Assembly (NCBI GenBank): GCA_045596365.1
Contig: JAZOCE010000005.1
Coordinates: 1-55,545 of the forward strand
Direction of reading: 5' to 3'
DNA: 55,545 nucleotides
Source: RGIG4079 sp045596365
GTDB lineage: Bacteria; Bacteroidota; Bacteroidia; Bacteroidales; Muribaculaceae
The position numbers were made by a program, and so were the translations under genes. The notes under the pieces are model-generated. The model did no database searches and was not told where the DNA came from. It saw only the letters and a program-made list of their open reading frames with translations. Positions 1 to 7,382 of this stretch are shown in pieces (position 1 is the first letter of the stretch; every line of letters starts with the position of its first letter).

Positions 1-140
1 CTGCCATCAGGGCTCATTGTTGCTGTGTTGATGGTTACACCTTCAGGAAGAGCCACTTTTTCTACTGAAGCGACTTTCAATTGTGCAAAACCATAGATTC
101 CTGCACTTAACAACAATGCTGAAACAATTAATTTTTTCAT
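1..140 (-). CDS. secreted protein, N-terminal fragment (runs off the window)
   Basis: The start codon is at 138-140 and the frame stays open to the window edge, giving 46 residues. The protein starts MKKLIVSALLLSAGIYGFAQ, a clear signal peptide with likely cleavage after GFA. The visible mature part ends in TATMSPDG; an SPDG stretch is common in the first blade of TolB/PD40-type beta-propellers, but this is too short to assign a family. It would be exported to the periplasm or cell surface. Confidence 0.75.
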   Translation of the reverse strand, partial: MKKLIVSALLLSAGIYGFAQLKVASVEKVALPEGVTINTATMSPDG

Positions 141-677
141 GATAATTTTGTTAGTAGTTTTTATTAATTGATTTATGGTCTTAAAAATGATGCAATTTAG
201 CAATATTTTTTCAATTCCAAATCTTATTACCTAAATTTTATACAAAAATAAACATCATATCGACAAATTGAGGGTTGAAAAGAGGAAAAAGGAAAGAGGA
301 CAAATCAGAAAGAAAAAAGCAGAAATGAGATAGTGGAGTGGAAAGAGATAGAGAGACTGAAAGGCTAAATTTGAATAGACGGTGGTAAGCGAAGCGCCAC
401 CACCGGATGCGAGCCACCGGCAATAAGCGTCGGAAAGACACTACTATGCCAATAAAAGCCCGCAAGGATATCAACCAAATAGCGTGTTTCCCACGCATTC
501 ATTTGCGTATCACACCCCGTGGAAATAACCCCACGGCTATTCAAATATAGACCTTCGGGCAATTTCTCATTTTTCATCTTTCATCTTTCATTTTTAACTC
601 GATTGTGTTAAGTTTTGGCACAAGGGCAATATTACTTTTGTACTGTCATTATTAACTCTAAAAAACGACACAATTTT
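141..677. other. 537-bp gap without a convincing gene
   Basis: The gap holds the upstream region of the leftmost gene, a purine-rich low-complexity tract on the + strand (about 268-360), repeat R1, a short direct repeat of ATCTTTC near 575-590, and a possible promoter -7 element TACTTTTG at 633-640 for the gene starting at 678. Open frames on the minus strand here are low complexity or follow the repeat, and I do not call them as genes. Confidence 0.6.
359..490 (+). repeat. structured repeat element R1 (homologous to R2 at 55263-55388)
   Basis: About 81 bases from here align without gaps to the reverse complement of the R2 core at roughly 83% identity, and weaker similarity continues to about 490 (GCCYGC, ATATC, CCAAATAG in the same order). 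Two hairpins can be drawn: 381-384 with 395-398 and 417-421 with 429-433. Differences between the copies preserve pairing (GGTG/CGCC versus GGAG/CTCC; CCGGC/GTCGG versus CCGAC/GTCGG). The G-T pairs work only in this orientation, which suggests an RNA read from the + strand here. A minus-strand reading frame also crosses it and is partly conserved (VFPTLIAGGSHPVV here, VFPTLIVGASHPVV in R2), so a degraded coding repeat is the alternative. Confidence 0.65.
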
Positions 678-1157
678 ATGTTGGAATTCATCAAAACACG
701 CGACCGCGATTTTATCGCGAAATGCCGGAAAATCTGTGATGGACTTTATCCCGGCGAGCACATCAGTTGCCACGAGTTGGTATATCGTGCTATCACCAAC
801 GGAGCCCCAAGCTATTATGTAACGTTTGACTATGCCTATCGCATGCTACGAACAATGCGTCGAGACCGTCTCCCACCGGGCTATAATCCCCTGAAACGGC
901 TCATGTGGACTGAGATAGCTGAGAAAGCCGACCATTACAAATCACAAATGGGGATAAAGACCGATACCGAAGCTCTGTCAATGGTGCTTGCACGCATTTG
1001 CGCTTCTCAATTTTTCATAACTCCCAATTATGCCATCAGATTAATACAACAATTAAACCATGACCACAAGATTAAACATAATACCCCTCTGCTGTATGTG
1101 CCTTATCGCATGGGGATGCAACTCAAACCAACACGTTTCTGCCAACTCGCAATATAA
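678..1157 (+). CDS. conserved-looking hypothetical protein, first of a three-gene group
   Basis: 159 residues from the ATG at 678; an upstream in-frame TTG at 615 is possible, but the -7 promoter element TACTTTTG at 633-640 makes 678 more likely. The protein is basic and rich in Arg, Tyr and His, with no signal peptide or membrane segment. Motifs include HELVYRAITNGAPSYYVTFD and YRMLRTMRRDRLPPGY. I do not recognise a family with certainty; proteins with a similar feel occur in phage-like or accessory segments of Bacteroidales. The last 98 bases overlap the start of the next gene in another frame, so the two are probably translated together. Confidence 0.6.
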   Translation: MLEFIKTRDRDFIAKCRKICDGLYPGEHISCHELVYRAITNGAPSYYVTFDYAYRMLRTMRRDRLPPGYNPLKRLMWTEIAEKADHYKSQMGIKTDTEALSMVLARICASQFFITPNYAIRLIQQLNHDHKIKHNTPLLYVPYRMGMQLKPTRFCQLAI

Positions 1158-1491
1158 CAATGTATCTGACAGCAACTCGGTTGTTACAAAACAACATCTT
1201 GTTTCATCTTTATCTAATGACAGCCTTAATCTACAACTATTCGAAATTACACAATCAACCGACTCAATAGGCGGACTAACAGTGAAAGTTGCCCGACTTT
1301 CACGTTCTATCGACCGGATGATCACGACATGCGACAGCACAGTGTCTTCAACTACCGAATCCCACAACCACACCTCTCTTAAAACTGAGATATGTGATAT
1401 AGAGACACAAAGTCCCACCCGACACCTTATCACATTATTTTCAATTGTTTCCTTGGCTGCTTTTTTAATATATTTAATACTCAAAAAATAA
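1060..1491 (+). CDS. lipoprotein with C-terminal membrane segment, unknown function
   Basis: 143 residues. The N-terminus MTTRLNIIPLCCMCLIAWGC has a lipobox-like LIAWGC, so Cys20 is the likely lipid anchor. The middle is Ser/Thr/Asn-rich. The C-terminus has one strong transmembrane segment (about 122-140, LITLFSIVSLAAFLIYLILKK). A lipid anchor at one end and a helix at the other could link two membranes or anchor twice in one; a phage spanin is a possible analogy but there is no sequence proof. It starts inside the preceding gene (98-bp overlap) and is followed 14 bp later by the next. Confidence 0.55.
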   Translation: MTTRLNIIPLCCMCLIAWGCNSNQHVSANSQYNNVSDSNSVVTKQHLVSSLSNDSLNLQLFEITQSTDSIGGLTVKVARLSRSIDRMITTCDSTVSSTTESHNHTSLKTEICDIETQSPTRHLITLFSIVSLAAFLIYLILKK

Positions 1492-1505
1492 ACAGCTATA
1501 TAATC

Positions 1506-2003
1506 ATGAACTCCTCAATATCATTAAATCTATCAACAACGGCTATCATTCAAGAGATATATGCAACATCGGCTTTGCAATGTCTGCAAAATCTTGATAA
1601 TGGCAAGCGTCCACCTTTGCTCACCCGAGACCAAGAGCCTGCATTGCGACTGCTGGTGAAAGACTCGTTTGCCCACATTATATTACGATTGCTACCTCAC
1701 ATTGCCTCATGCAACCTTAATGACGAAGATAATAATGGTGTAACCGATAACAATTATGATGAGGTTATTCTATCGGCAGAGATACACGTCCCTACCGGTT
1801 TCCCGACATCGGCAACAGGCACTTTGCGTCATGCGATAGAACACGCTATCGCCATGGATGCTATGCATCTATGTTATATGGGGCACAACGACACTTTGAG
1901 CAGGCGACACGCCTCTCTTGCCGAAGATGCTCTAAAGAATATTATTCAGTTGCTATCTGTCAGCGACCATAGTAATGCTAAGATTGCGATGAATTGGCTA
2001 TAG
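1506..2003 (+). CDS. hypothetical protein, third of the group
   Basis: 165 residues, soluble, no signal peptide. Contains an acidic Asn/Asp-rich patch (about residues 75-88) followed by VILSAEIHVPTGFPTSATG and a helical C-terminal half. I do not recognise the family. It follows the lipoprotein gene on the same strand and its 3' end overlaps by 26 bp the 3' end of the convergent MscS-type channel gene. The three genes 678-2003 look like one transcription unit of accessory character. Confidence 0.5.
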   Translation: MNSSISLNLSTTAIIQEIYATSALQCLQNLDNGKRPPLLTRDQEPALRLLVKDSFAHIILRLLPHIASCNLNDEDNNGVTDNNYDEVILSAEIHVPTGFPTSATGTLRHAIEHAIAMDAMHLCYMGHNDTLSRRHASLAEDALKNIIQLLSVSDHSNAKIAMNWL

Positions 2004-3180
2004 CCTGGAAATCTGTTCCAGTAGGACTTTGAAATGCTCTCAAACCGAGTTTTGGCAACATTGCATAGGCATGTTCAAGAATTGCAGCCTGAATGCGTTC
2101 ATAAGAGGGCCAATCCTGTTTGGCTGTAAAGAAATAAAACTCAATGGGGATACCATGAGACGATGGTTGCAACTGACGCACAAGCATGAGCATATCATGG
2201 TTTACAAGCGGATGCTGTGATATATATTGTTCCATATAGTTGCGAAACACTCGCATGTTAACAAGGTCTTCAGTCGCTTGATCAATACCATCAAGCCAAC
2301 GGCGTTGCTCATAGTCGGCAAGCTCGGTTTCGGAACAGAAACGCACTGAATTAACATCTATATTTATCGAACGTTTCACTCGACGACCACCACTATTCCA
2401 CATCCCGCGCCAATTCTGAAACGAATCGGAAATGAGCGCATAGGGGGGGATGGTGGTGATGGTCATATCCCAATTTTGCACTTTTATAGTCGTTAATGTA
2501 ACCTCTTTAACTGTTCCATTTGCTCCATACTTAGGCGCTTCGATCCAATCGCCGGGACGGAGCATGTCATTGGCAGAGAGTTGCACTCCCGCAACAAGTC
2601 CAAGAATGGTGTCCTTAAATACCAAAGTCAATACAGCCGCAGCAGCACCAAGACCGGTGAGTATAACAATAGGGTTTTTATCTACCAATATACTGATAAT
2701 AACTATTACACCCACACAGATAAATATCAGTTTTAACATCTGATATACACCTTTTAGCGGATGGCTGGTGGTCTGTTGTTTCTCACAAGAGACAAGATAT
2801 AATGCAGAAATGAATGACGTAATCAAGCGCAACCCGGCAAGAACAATATAGATAAAGCATGATTTTGAAATAATCGTCAACACCAAAGAGTTGCCCTCAA
2901 ATGCAAGTGGGAGTAATATGTATAATATTATAGGTGGCAACAAATGACACACTCCATACAACACATGGTCATTAAATAAAATATCATCCCACTTTGCAAC
3001 AGTTTTGCTTGTTAAACGTCTAACTATTTTTGCCAATATCTTGTGGCAGAAATGATAAGAGGCTATGACCAACACGATAATAAAACTTATAATTACCATG
3101 CGACTGACTGACAATAGATAGTTAGGCGCAACTCCCATCTCAGTCAACAACTCATTCAATTTAACCAATATTATCTCCAT
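1978..3180 (-). CDS. MscS-family mechanosensitive channel (YbdG-like)
   Basis: About 400 residues from the Met at 3180 (an upstream in-frame Met at 3222 adds 14 polar residues and is less likely). Several transmembrane segments fill the first ~190 residues; the pore-lining TM3 is near GLGAAAAVLTLVFKDTILGLVAGVQ, followed by the typical MscS beta domain (DMLRPGDWIEAPKYGANGTVKEV). The length and layout match the YbdG/mini-conductance type (about 415 residues). The role is to release solutes through the inner membrane on osmotic downshock. It stands alone, convergent with the gene to its left and divergent from the antitoxin gene. Confidence 0.85.
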   Translation of the reverse strand: MEIILVKLNELLTEMGVAPNYLLSVSRMVIISFIIVLVIASYHFCHKILAKIVRRLTSKTVAKWDDILFNDHVLYGVCHLLPPIILYILLPLAFEGNSLVLTIISKSCFIYIVLAGLRLITSFISALYLVSCEKQQTTSHPLKGVYQMLKLIFICVGVIVIISILVDKNPIVILTGLGAAAAVLTLVFKDTILGLVAGVQLSANDMLRPGDWIEAPKYGANGTVKEVTLTTIKVQNWDMTITTIPPYALISDSFQNWRGMWNSGGRRVKRSINIDVNSVRFCSETELADYEQRRWLDGIDQATEDLVNMRVFRNYMEQYISQHPLVNHDMLMLVRQLQPSSHGIPIEFYFFTAKQDWPSYERIQAAILEHAYAMLPKLGLRAFQSPTGTDFQAIANSSQS

Positions 3181-3249
3181 ATCATTATTTTTACACTCAC
3201 AAAGATAACAATCTTCAATCAAAAATAATATTTAAATTGATTTTAAGAC

Positions 3250-3280
3250 TTGCCTTTTATCCAAAATTGTTGTATCTTTA
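3250..3280 (+). promoter_or_regulatory. promoter of the antitoxin gene
   Basis: TTG at 3250-3252, 20 bp, then TATCTTTA at 3273-3280, one base from the Bacteroidetes TAnnTTTG consensus. Transcription would start near 3287, after the first in-frame ATG at 3284, so the second ATG at 3305 is the likely start codon. Confidence 0.6.
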
Positions 3281-3304
3281 CAAATGAACAACGGGATAAA
3301 GATT

Positions 3305-3622
3305 ATGTATTTCAGCGATTATCGAAAACATAAGAAAGCACAATTACGCAGCTCTCTTTTCTGGGAATATGACATGAATAATTTTGATTTCTATCAGATG
3401 AAATCTATTGTTGTTCAACGTGTCATAGAACGAGGATTAACCGAAGACTATTATGCAATGTTTAATCTATATGGAATAAGAGGGGTAAAAGAAATTGTAA
3501 AGAATATATCATACCTTAATCCCAAGGACATTTCTTTTGTCTGCGCATTGTTTAATTTAAAAAAAGAAGATCTTAAATGCTACACACAGAGACAGTTGCG
3601 CCTTCAACATTGGAACTCCTAA
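3305..3622 (+). CDS. AbiEi-like antitoxin (DUF6922-type)
   Basis: 105 residues beginning MYFSDYRKHKKAQLRSSLFWEYD. The sequence and the gene order (short gene overlapping a following AbiEii-like gene by 46 bp) match the small proteins that precede AbiEii/AbiGii nucleotidyltransferase toxins in Bacteroidetes. The predicted role is to neutralise the toxin and probably repress the operon. It looks intact while its partner is broken. The start at 3305 is chosen because the promoter at 3250-3280 would begin transcripts after the ATG at 3284. The assignment rests on recalled family sequences and context. Confidence 0.65.
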   Translation: MYFSDYRKHKKAQLRSSLFWEYDMNNFDFYQMKSIVVQRVIERGLTEDYYAMFNLYGIRGVKEIVKNISYLNPKDISFVCALFNLKKEDLKCYTQRQLRLQHWNS

Positions 3623-3964
3623 ATCGTTTAATGAGCGACCAACTATTTCAAGATTTCAGATTAGCTTCATTAGAAGATATCGCTGCAATGAAGTTAAATG
3701 CAATTACCGGAAATGGAACACGCATAAAAGACTTTATTGATATTGCATATTTATCATCAATTTTTCCCTTTAACCAAATGCTTGATTTTTACAATTTAAA
3801 GTATAATTCCAGCACATTGATGCCAATGAAAGCAATTACTTATTTTGATGATATTAATTTCAAAGAGCCTATTAAAATGATAAATGGGTTTTTCATGGAA
3901 AATCATATCTAAGCGCTTAGAATTGATGCAGAGACACAGTTCAAAACGTTTCCCTATATTATAA
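3577..3964 (+). pseudogene. AbiEii-like nucleotidyltransferase toxin, core deleted and C-terminus frameshifted
   Basis: The open frame (3577-3912, 111 residues) starts like a normal member (MLHTETVAPSTLELLNRLM...FQDFRL) and jumps directly to ASLEDIAAMKLNAITGNGTR, which lies after the catalytic domain in full-length relatives. The region that should carry the glycine/serine motif and the DxD metal site is absent, with the frame kept. A second lesion sits near 3894: the frame ends MENHI, whereas the +2 frame continues from 3896 as WKIISKRLELMQRHSSKR to a stop at 3962-3964, which fits the expected tail. The gene therefore cannot encode an active nucleotidyltransferase. Full-length relatives are about twice this length. 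Confidence 0.75.
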
Positions 3965-3966
3965 TC

Positions 3967-3995
3967 AAAAGCCACTCCCAATGGGAATGGCTTTT
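3967..3995. terminator. bidirectional terminator between toxin relic and yebC
   Basis: AAAAGCCA, C, TCCC, loop, GGGA, A, TGGCTTTT form a near-perfect hairpin with A-rich and T-rich flanks. It serves both the + strand toxin-antitoxin unit and the minus-strand yebC. Confidence 0.8.
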
Positions 3996-4016
3996 ATCTT
4001 TTTTATGAATAGGGGA

Positions 4017-4745
4017 TTATTCCTCTTCTTCGTCTTCTTTCATGTTGTGGTAAACGTTTTGAACGTCTTCGTCTTCCTCAAATTTTTCAAGCAATTTTTC
4101 AATTTGAGCACGTTGTTCGGCATTTACCTCCTTGAGATCGTTAGGAATGCGTTCAAATTCAGCGCTAACAATTTCAAATTCGTTTTCTTCGAGATATTTC
4201 TGAATGTTGGCAAATTCTTCAAATGCACCATAAAGGATGATTTCTTCCTCATCGGCAACTACTTCGTCAACACCATAGTCAATCAATTCAAGTTCAAGAT
4301 CTTCTACCGATACACCATCTTTAGGTTTGATTTTAAACACGCTTTTATGCTCAAAAAGGAATGTCAAAGATCCTGATGTTCCAAGCGAGCCACCATGTTT
4401 ATTGAAATAAGAACGAACATTGGCAACTGTGCGAGTATTGTTATCGGTAGCAGTTTCTACTACGATAGCAATCCCGAAAGGTCCATATCCTTCATATACG
4501 ATTTCTTTGTAGTCGCCGGCATCTTTGTCGGTGGCTTTCTTAATAGCGCGTTCTACAGTGTCTTTAGGCATGTTTGCAGCCTTAGCATTTTGCATGAGCA
4601 CGCGCAAGCGAGGGTTCATTACAGGGTCGGCACCACCGGCTTTTACAGCGATAGTGATTTCTTTACCAATCTTGGTAAATGTGCGAGACATATTACCCCA
4701 GCGTTTGAGTTTTCTTGCTTTGCGATATTCAAAAGCTCTTCCCAT
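4017..4745 (-). CDS. yebC: YebC/PmpR/TACO1-family protein
   Basis: 242 residues, the usual length. The N-terminus GRAFEYRKARKLKRWGNMSRTFTKIGKEI is the Bacteroidetes form of the YebC signature, followed by RVLMQNAKAANMPKDTVERAIKKA and YEGYGPFGIAIVVE. The C-terminus is a very acidic tail (FEEDEDVQNVYHNMKEDEEEE). Members are described as DNA-binding regulators, and members of the family have been shown to help ribosomes through difficult stretches such as prolines. It follows pheT by 37 bp on the same strand and is probably read from the pheT promoter, which fits a translation-related role. Confidence 0.9.
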   Translation of the reverse strand: MGRAFEYRKARKLKRWGNMSRTFTKIGKEITIAVKAGGADPVMNPRLRVLMQNAKAANMPKDTVERAIKKATDKDAGDYKEIVYEGYGPFGIAIVVETATDNNTRTVANVRSYFNKHGGSLGTSGSLTFLFEHKSVFKIKPKDGVSVEDLELELIDYGVDEVVADEEEIILYGAFEEFANIQKYLEENEFEIVSAEFERIPNDLKEVNAEQRAQIEKLLEKFEEDEDVQNVYHNMKEDEEEE

Positions 4746-4782
4746 TGTGGTTATTTTTTATTGTATGGTTATTTATTTAGAT

Positions 4783-7248
4783 TTATCTTAATGTTGCGCC
4801 AAGACGTTTTTCCAAATTAGTGATAATCTTGTTCATCACAGCCTCGATTTGCTTGTCTTGAAGTGTTTTTTCGTCATCTTGAATTGTTATGGCAATAGCA
4901 TAGGATTTTTTGCCTTCGGGCAAATTCTTTCCTTCATACACATCAAAGAGAGTAACACACTTGAGCAGGCGACGTTCACTTTCACGCACAACGGCTTCAA
5001 TTTGTTCCATTGTAATGGCATTGTCTATCAATAACGCAAGGTCGCGTTTAACAGGCATTGTCTTAGGCAATGCTGTATATGTAACTTTTTTCTTCAATGC
5101 CAAGCGCACAAGGGAGTTCCAATCAAGTTCGGCAAAGAATACATCTTGACGGATATCCATTTTCTTCAATACTGATTTAGCAACGATACCCATTTCGCCA
5201 AGTTCTTTTCCTGCACGTGTAACAATCTTCAACGATGCTGCAAAGATGCAGTTTTCTCCTTTCACCAATTGAATTTCTCGTTCTGAAATACCAAGACGTG
5301 CAATAACATTCAACACAATTGCTTTTAAATCATAGATTGTCGCAGGCTCTTCAGGTCGGCACCAATTACATGTGCGCATAGCACCTGTAAGCCACAATCC
5401 TAAACGGCTATATTCACTATAAGGAGCAAGAGGAGCCTCTTTTGTAGATTGTATGTCAGGGTTGAAATAATATACATTACCAAATTCATACATCATCAAG
5501 TCGCTCGACTTGCGATTGATATTGTGAACTGCCGATTCCAAACCACCAAATAACAATGTTTGACGCATCACATTGAGGTCGTTGCTCAATGGATTGAGCA
5601 ATTTCACACAATTTTCAGCGGGATATGCAGCAAGACCTTTATAATAGCCCTCAGCAGTCAATGAATTGTTCATTATCTCATTAAAACCTACGGCTGTGAG
5701 CTGTTGACTTATTAGCTCGCGAAGGTCATTGGCACTATCGGTTAATGTCTTATAAGACAAACTTGAGTGAACTGTTGACGAGATTTCAATATTGTTGTAT
5801 CCATATATGCGCAACACATCTTCAATCACATCACAAGGACGTTGAACATCTACACGATATGTAGGAACAAGAAGGTCTATTTCGCCATCATGACGTGCCA
5901 CAATCTCAATTTCAAGAGAAGCAAGGATTGAATCAACTGTTGCAGGCGCAATCTCTTTACCAATGAGAGCATTAAGTTTCTCATAAGAGAGTGTTACATG
6001 GAATGGCTTAATCTCTTCGGGATAGATATCCACAATATCACCACACACCTCACCTCCGGCAAGTTCTTGCACCATCAATGCTGCAAGTTTTACAAAATAT
6101 AATGTTCCATTAGGATCAATACCACGCTCATAACGAAATGACGCATCGGTATTCAATCCATGACGGCGAGCTGTTTTGCGCACCGATGTGGGATTAAAAT
6201 AGGCACTTTCAATAAAAATTGACGTTGTCGATTCTGTTACACCTGAATCAAGACCTCCAAATACTCCTGCAATACACATAGGGGCATTGGCGTTGCATAT
6301 CATCAAATCATTTTCATCGAGTTTGCGTTCTACTCCATCAAGAGTTGTGAATGGTGTACCTGTTGCACAATTTCGCACTACGACTTTATCTCCCTCTATT
6401 TTATCTACGTCAAAGCAGTGTAGAGGTTGCCCCATGCCATGTAGTATAAAATTAGTAATATCCACAACATTGTTAATAGGGCGTTGACCTATGGCAGTCA
6501 AGCAATCCTTCAACCATTGCGGACTTTCTGCAACTTTGATGTTGCGTATTGTTACCCCTGAATAACGTGGACATGCCATAGTATTTTCAACCTCTACAGC
6601 AATCGCTCTTTCTGCCTTGTCAACCTTGAACGATGACACATCGGGGCGTTGCAACTTAACAGCTTCAGCATTTTGGGCAAGCCATGCACTCAAGTCACGA
6701 GCCACTCCATAGTGAGATGCAGCATCAATGCGGTTAGGCGTCAAATCCACTTCAAGGACATAGTCACTTGTGAGATTATAATATTCTGCGGCTGGAGTTC
6801 CTGGTTTTACATCATCATTTAATACGATAATACCATCATGTGATGTTCCGATTCCTATTTCATCTTCGGCACATATCATTCCCAATGACTCTACCCCACG
6901 TATTTTTGATCGTTTGATTTGGAATTCGTTATCTCCGTCATAGAGAGTGGTCCCCACAGTTGCAACCACTACGGTTTGTCCGGCAGCAACGTTTGGCGCA
7001 CCACACACAATTTGTGTAGGCTCACCTGTTCCCAAATCTACTGTTGTGATGTGAAGGTGATCGCTATTGGGATGGTCCTCACATGTGAGAACTTTACCGA
7101 TTACGACACCACGTAATCCACCTTTTATTGATTCTACTTCTTCTACTCCTCCGGTTTCAAGACCGATAGATGTAAGTGCGGCTGCAAGTTCGTCAGGAGT
7201 CAACTTGAAGTCGATGTACTTTTTTAACCAATTATATGATATATTCAT
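4783..7248 (-). CDS. pheT: phenylalanyl-tRNA synthetase beta subunit
   Basis: 821 residues, full length. An N-terminal tRNA-binding (EMAP-like) domain at about 39-150 (VVIGKVLTCEDHPNSDHLHI), then B3/B4 editing domain at about 210-400, B5 at about 405-480, the catalytic-like core, and the C-terminal ferredoxin-fold anticodon-binding domain (about 725-820, LPKTMPVKRDLALLID). It pairs with PheS, not in this window, to charge tRNA-Phe and to edit Tyr-tRNA-Phe. A good promoter lies at 7310-7340, giving a leader of about 55 nt with no obvious T-box or attenuator. Confidence 0.97.
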   Translation of the reverse strand: MNISYNWLKKYIDFKLTPDELAAALTSIGLETGGVEEVESIKGGLRGVVIGKVLTCEDHPNSDHLHITTVDLGTGEPTQIVCGAPNVAAGQTVVVATVGTTLYDGDNEFQIKRSKIRGVESLGMICAEDEIGIGTSHDGIIVLNDDVKPGTPAAEYYNLTSDYVLEVDLTPNRIDAASHYGVARDLSAWLAQNAEAVKLQRPDVSSFKVDKAERAIAVEVENTMACPRYSGVTIRNIKVAESPQWLKDCLTAIGQRPINNVVDITNFILHGMGQPLHCFDVDKIEGDKVVVRNCATGTPFTTLDGVERKLDENDLMICNANAPMCIAGVFGGLDSGVTESTTSIFIESAYFNPTSVRKTARRHGLNTDASFRYERGIDPNGTLYFVKLAALMVQELAGGEVCGDIVDIYPEEIKPFHVTLSYEKLNALIGKEIAPATVDSILASLEIEIVARHDGEIDLLVPTYRVDVQRPCDVIEDVLRIYGYNNIEISSTVHSSLSYKTLTDSANDLRELISQQLTAVGFNEIMNNSLTAEGYYKGLAAYPAENCVKLLNPLSNDLNVMRQTLLFGGLESAVHNINRKSSDLMMYEFGNVYYFNPDIQSTKEAPLAPYSEYSRLGLWLTGAMRTCNWCRPEEPATIYDLKAIVLNVIARLGISEREIQLVKGENCIFAASLKIVTRAGKELGEMGIVAKSVLKKMDIRQDVFFAELDWNSLVRLALKKKVTYTALPKTMPVKRDLALLIDNAITMEQIEAVVRESERRLLKCVTLFDVYEGKNLPEGKKSYAIAITIQDDEKTLQDKQIEAVMNKIITNLEKRLGATLR

Positions 7249-7309
7249 AAATAGAAACGATTTTCAGGGAATAGCCTATTTTGTGCAATTCATCCCATTA
7301 TAATTCGTG

Positions 7310-7340
7310 CAAATTTACAAAGAAATTTTCAGTATCTCAA
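7310..7340 (-). promoter_or_regulatory. promoter of pheT-yebC
   Basis: On the minus strand: TTG (7338-7340), 20 bp, TAAATTTG (7310-7317), an exact match to the TAnnTTTG -7 consensus with standard spacing. It lies 61 bp upstream of pheT and separates this unit from the infB operon. Confidence 0.75.
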
Positions 7341-7382
7341 TAAATTGCACTTCCTTTCAGTAAATTTACTTAACTATATGAA

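Noticed and set aside
365..577. Minus-strand frame across repeat R1
   Set aside because: Partly conserved in R2 but that copy is closed upstream; the paired changes favour a structured repeat. Kept as an alternative only.
1053..1484. 143-codon frame antisense to the lipoprotein gene
   Set aside because: The + strand frame has a lipobox and membrane helix and fits its neighbours; the antisense product has no such features.
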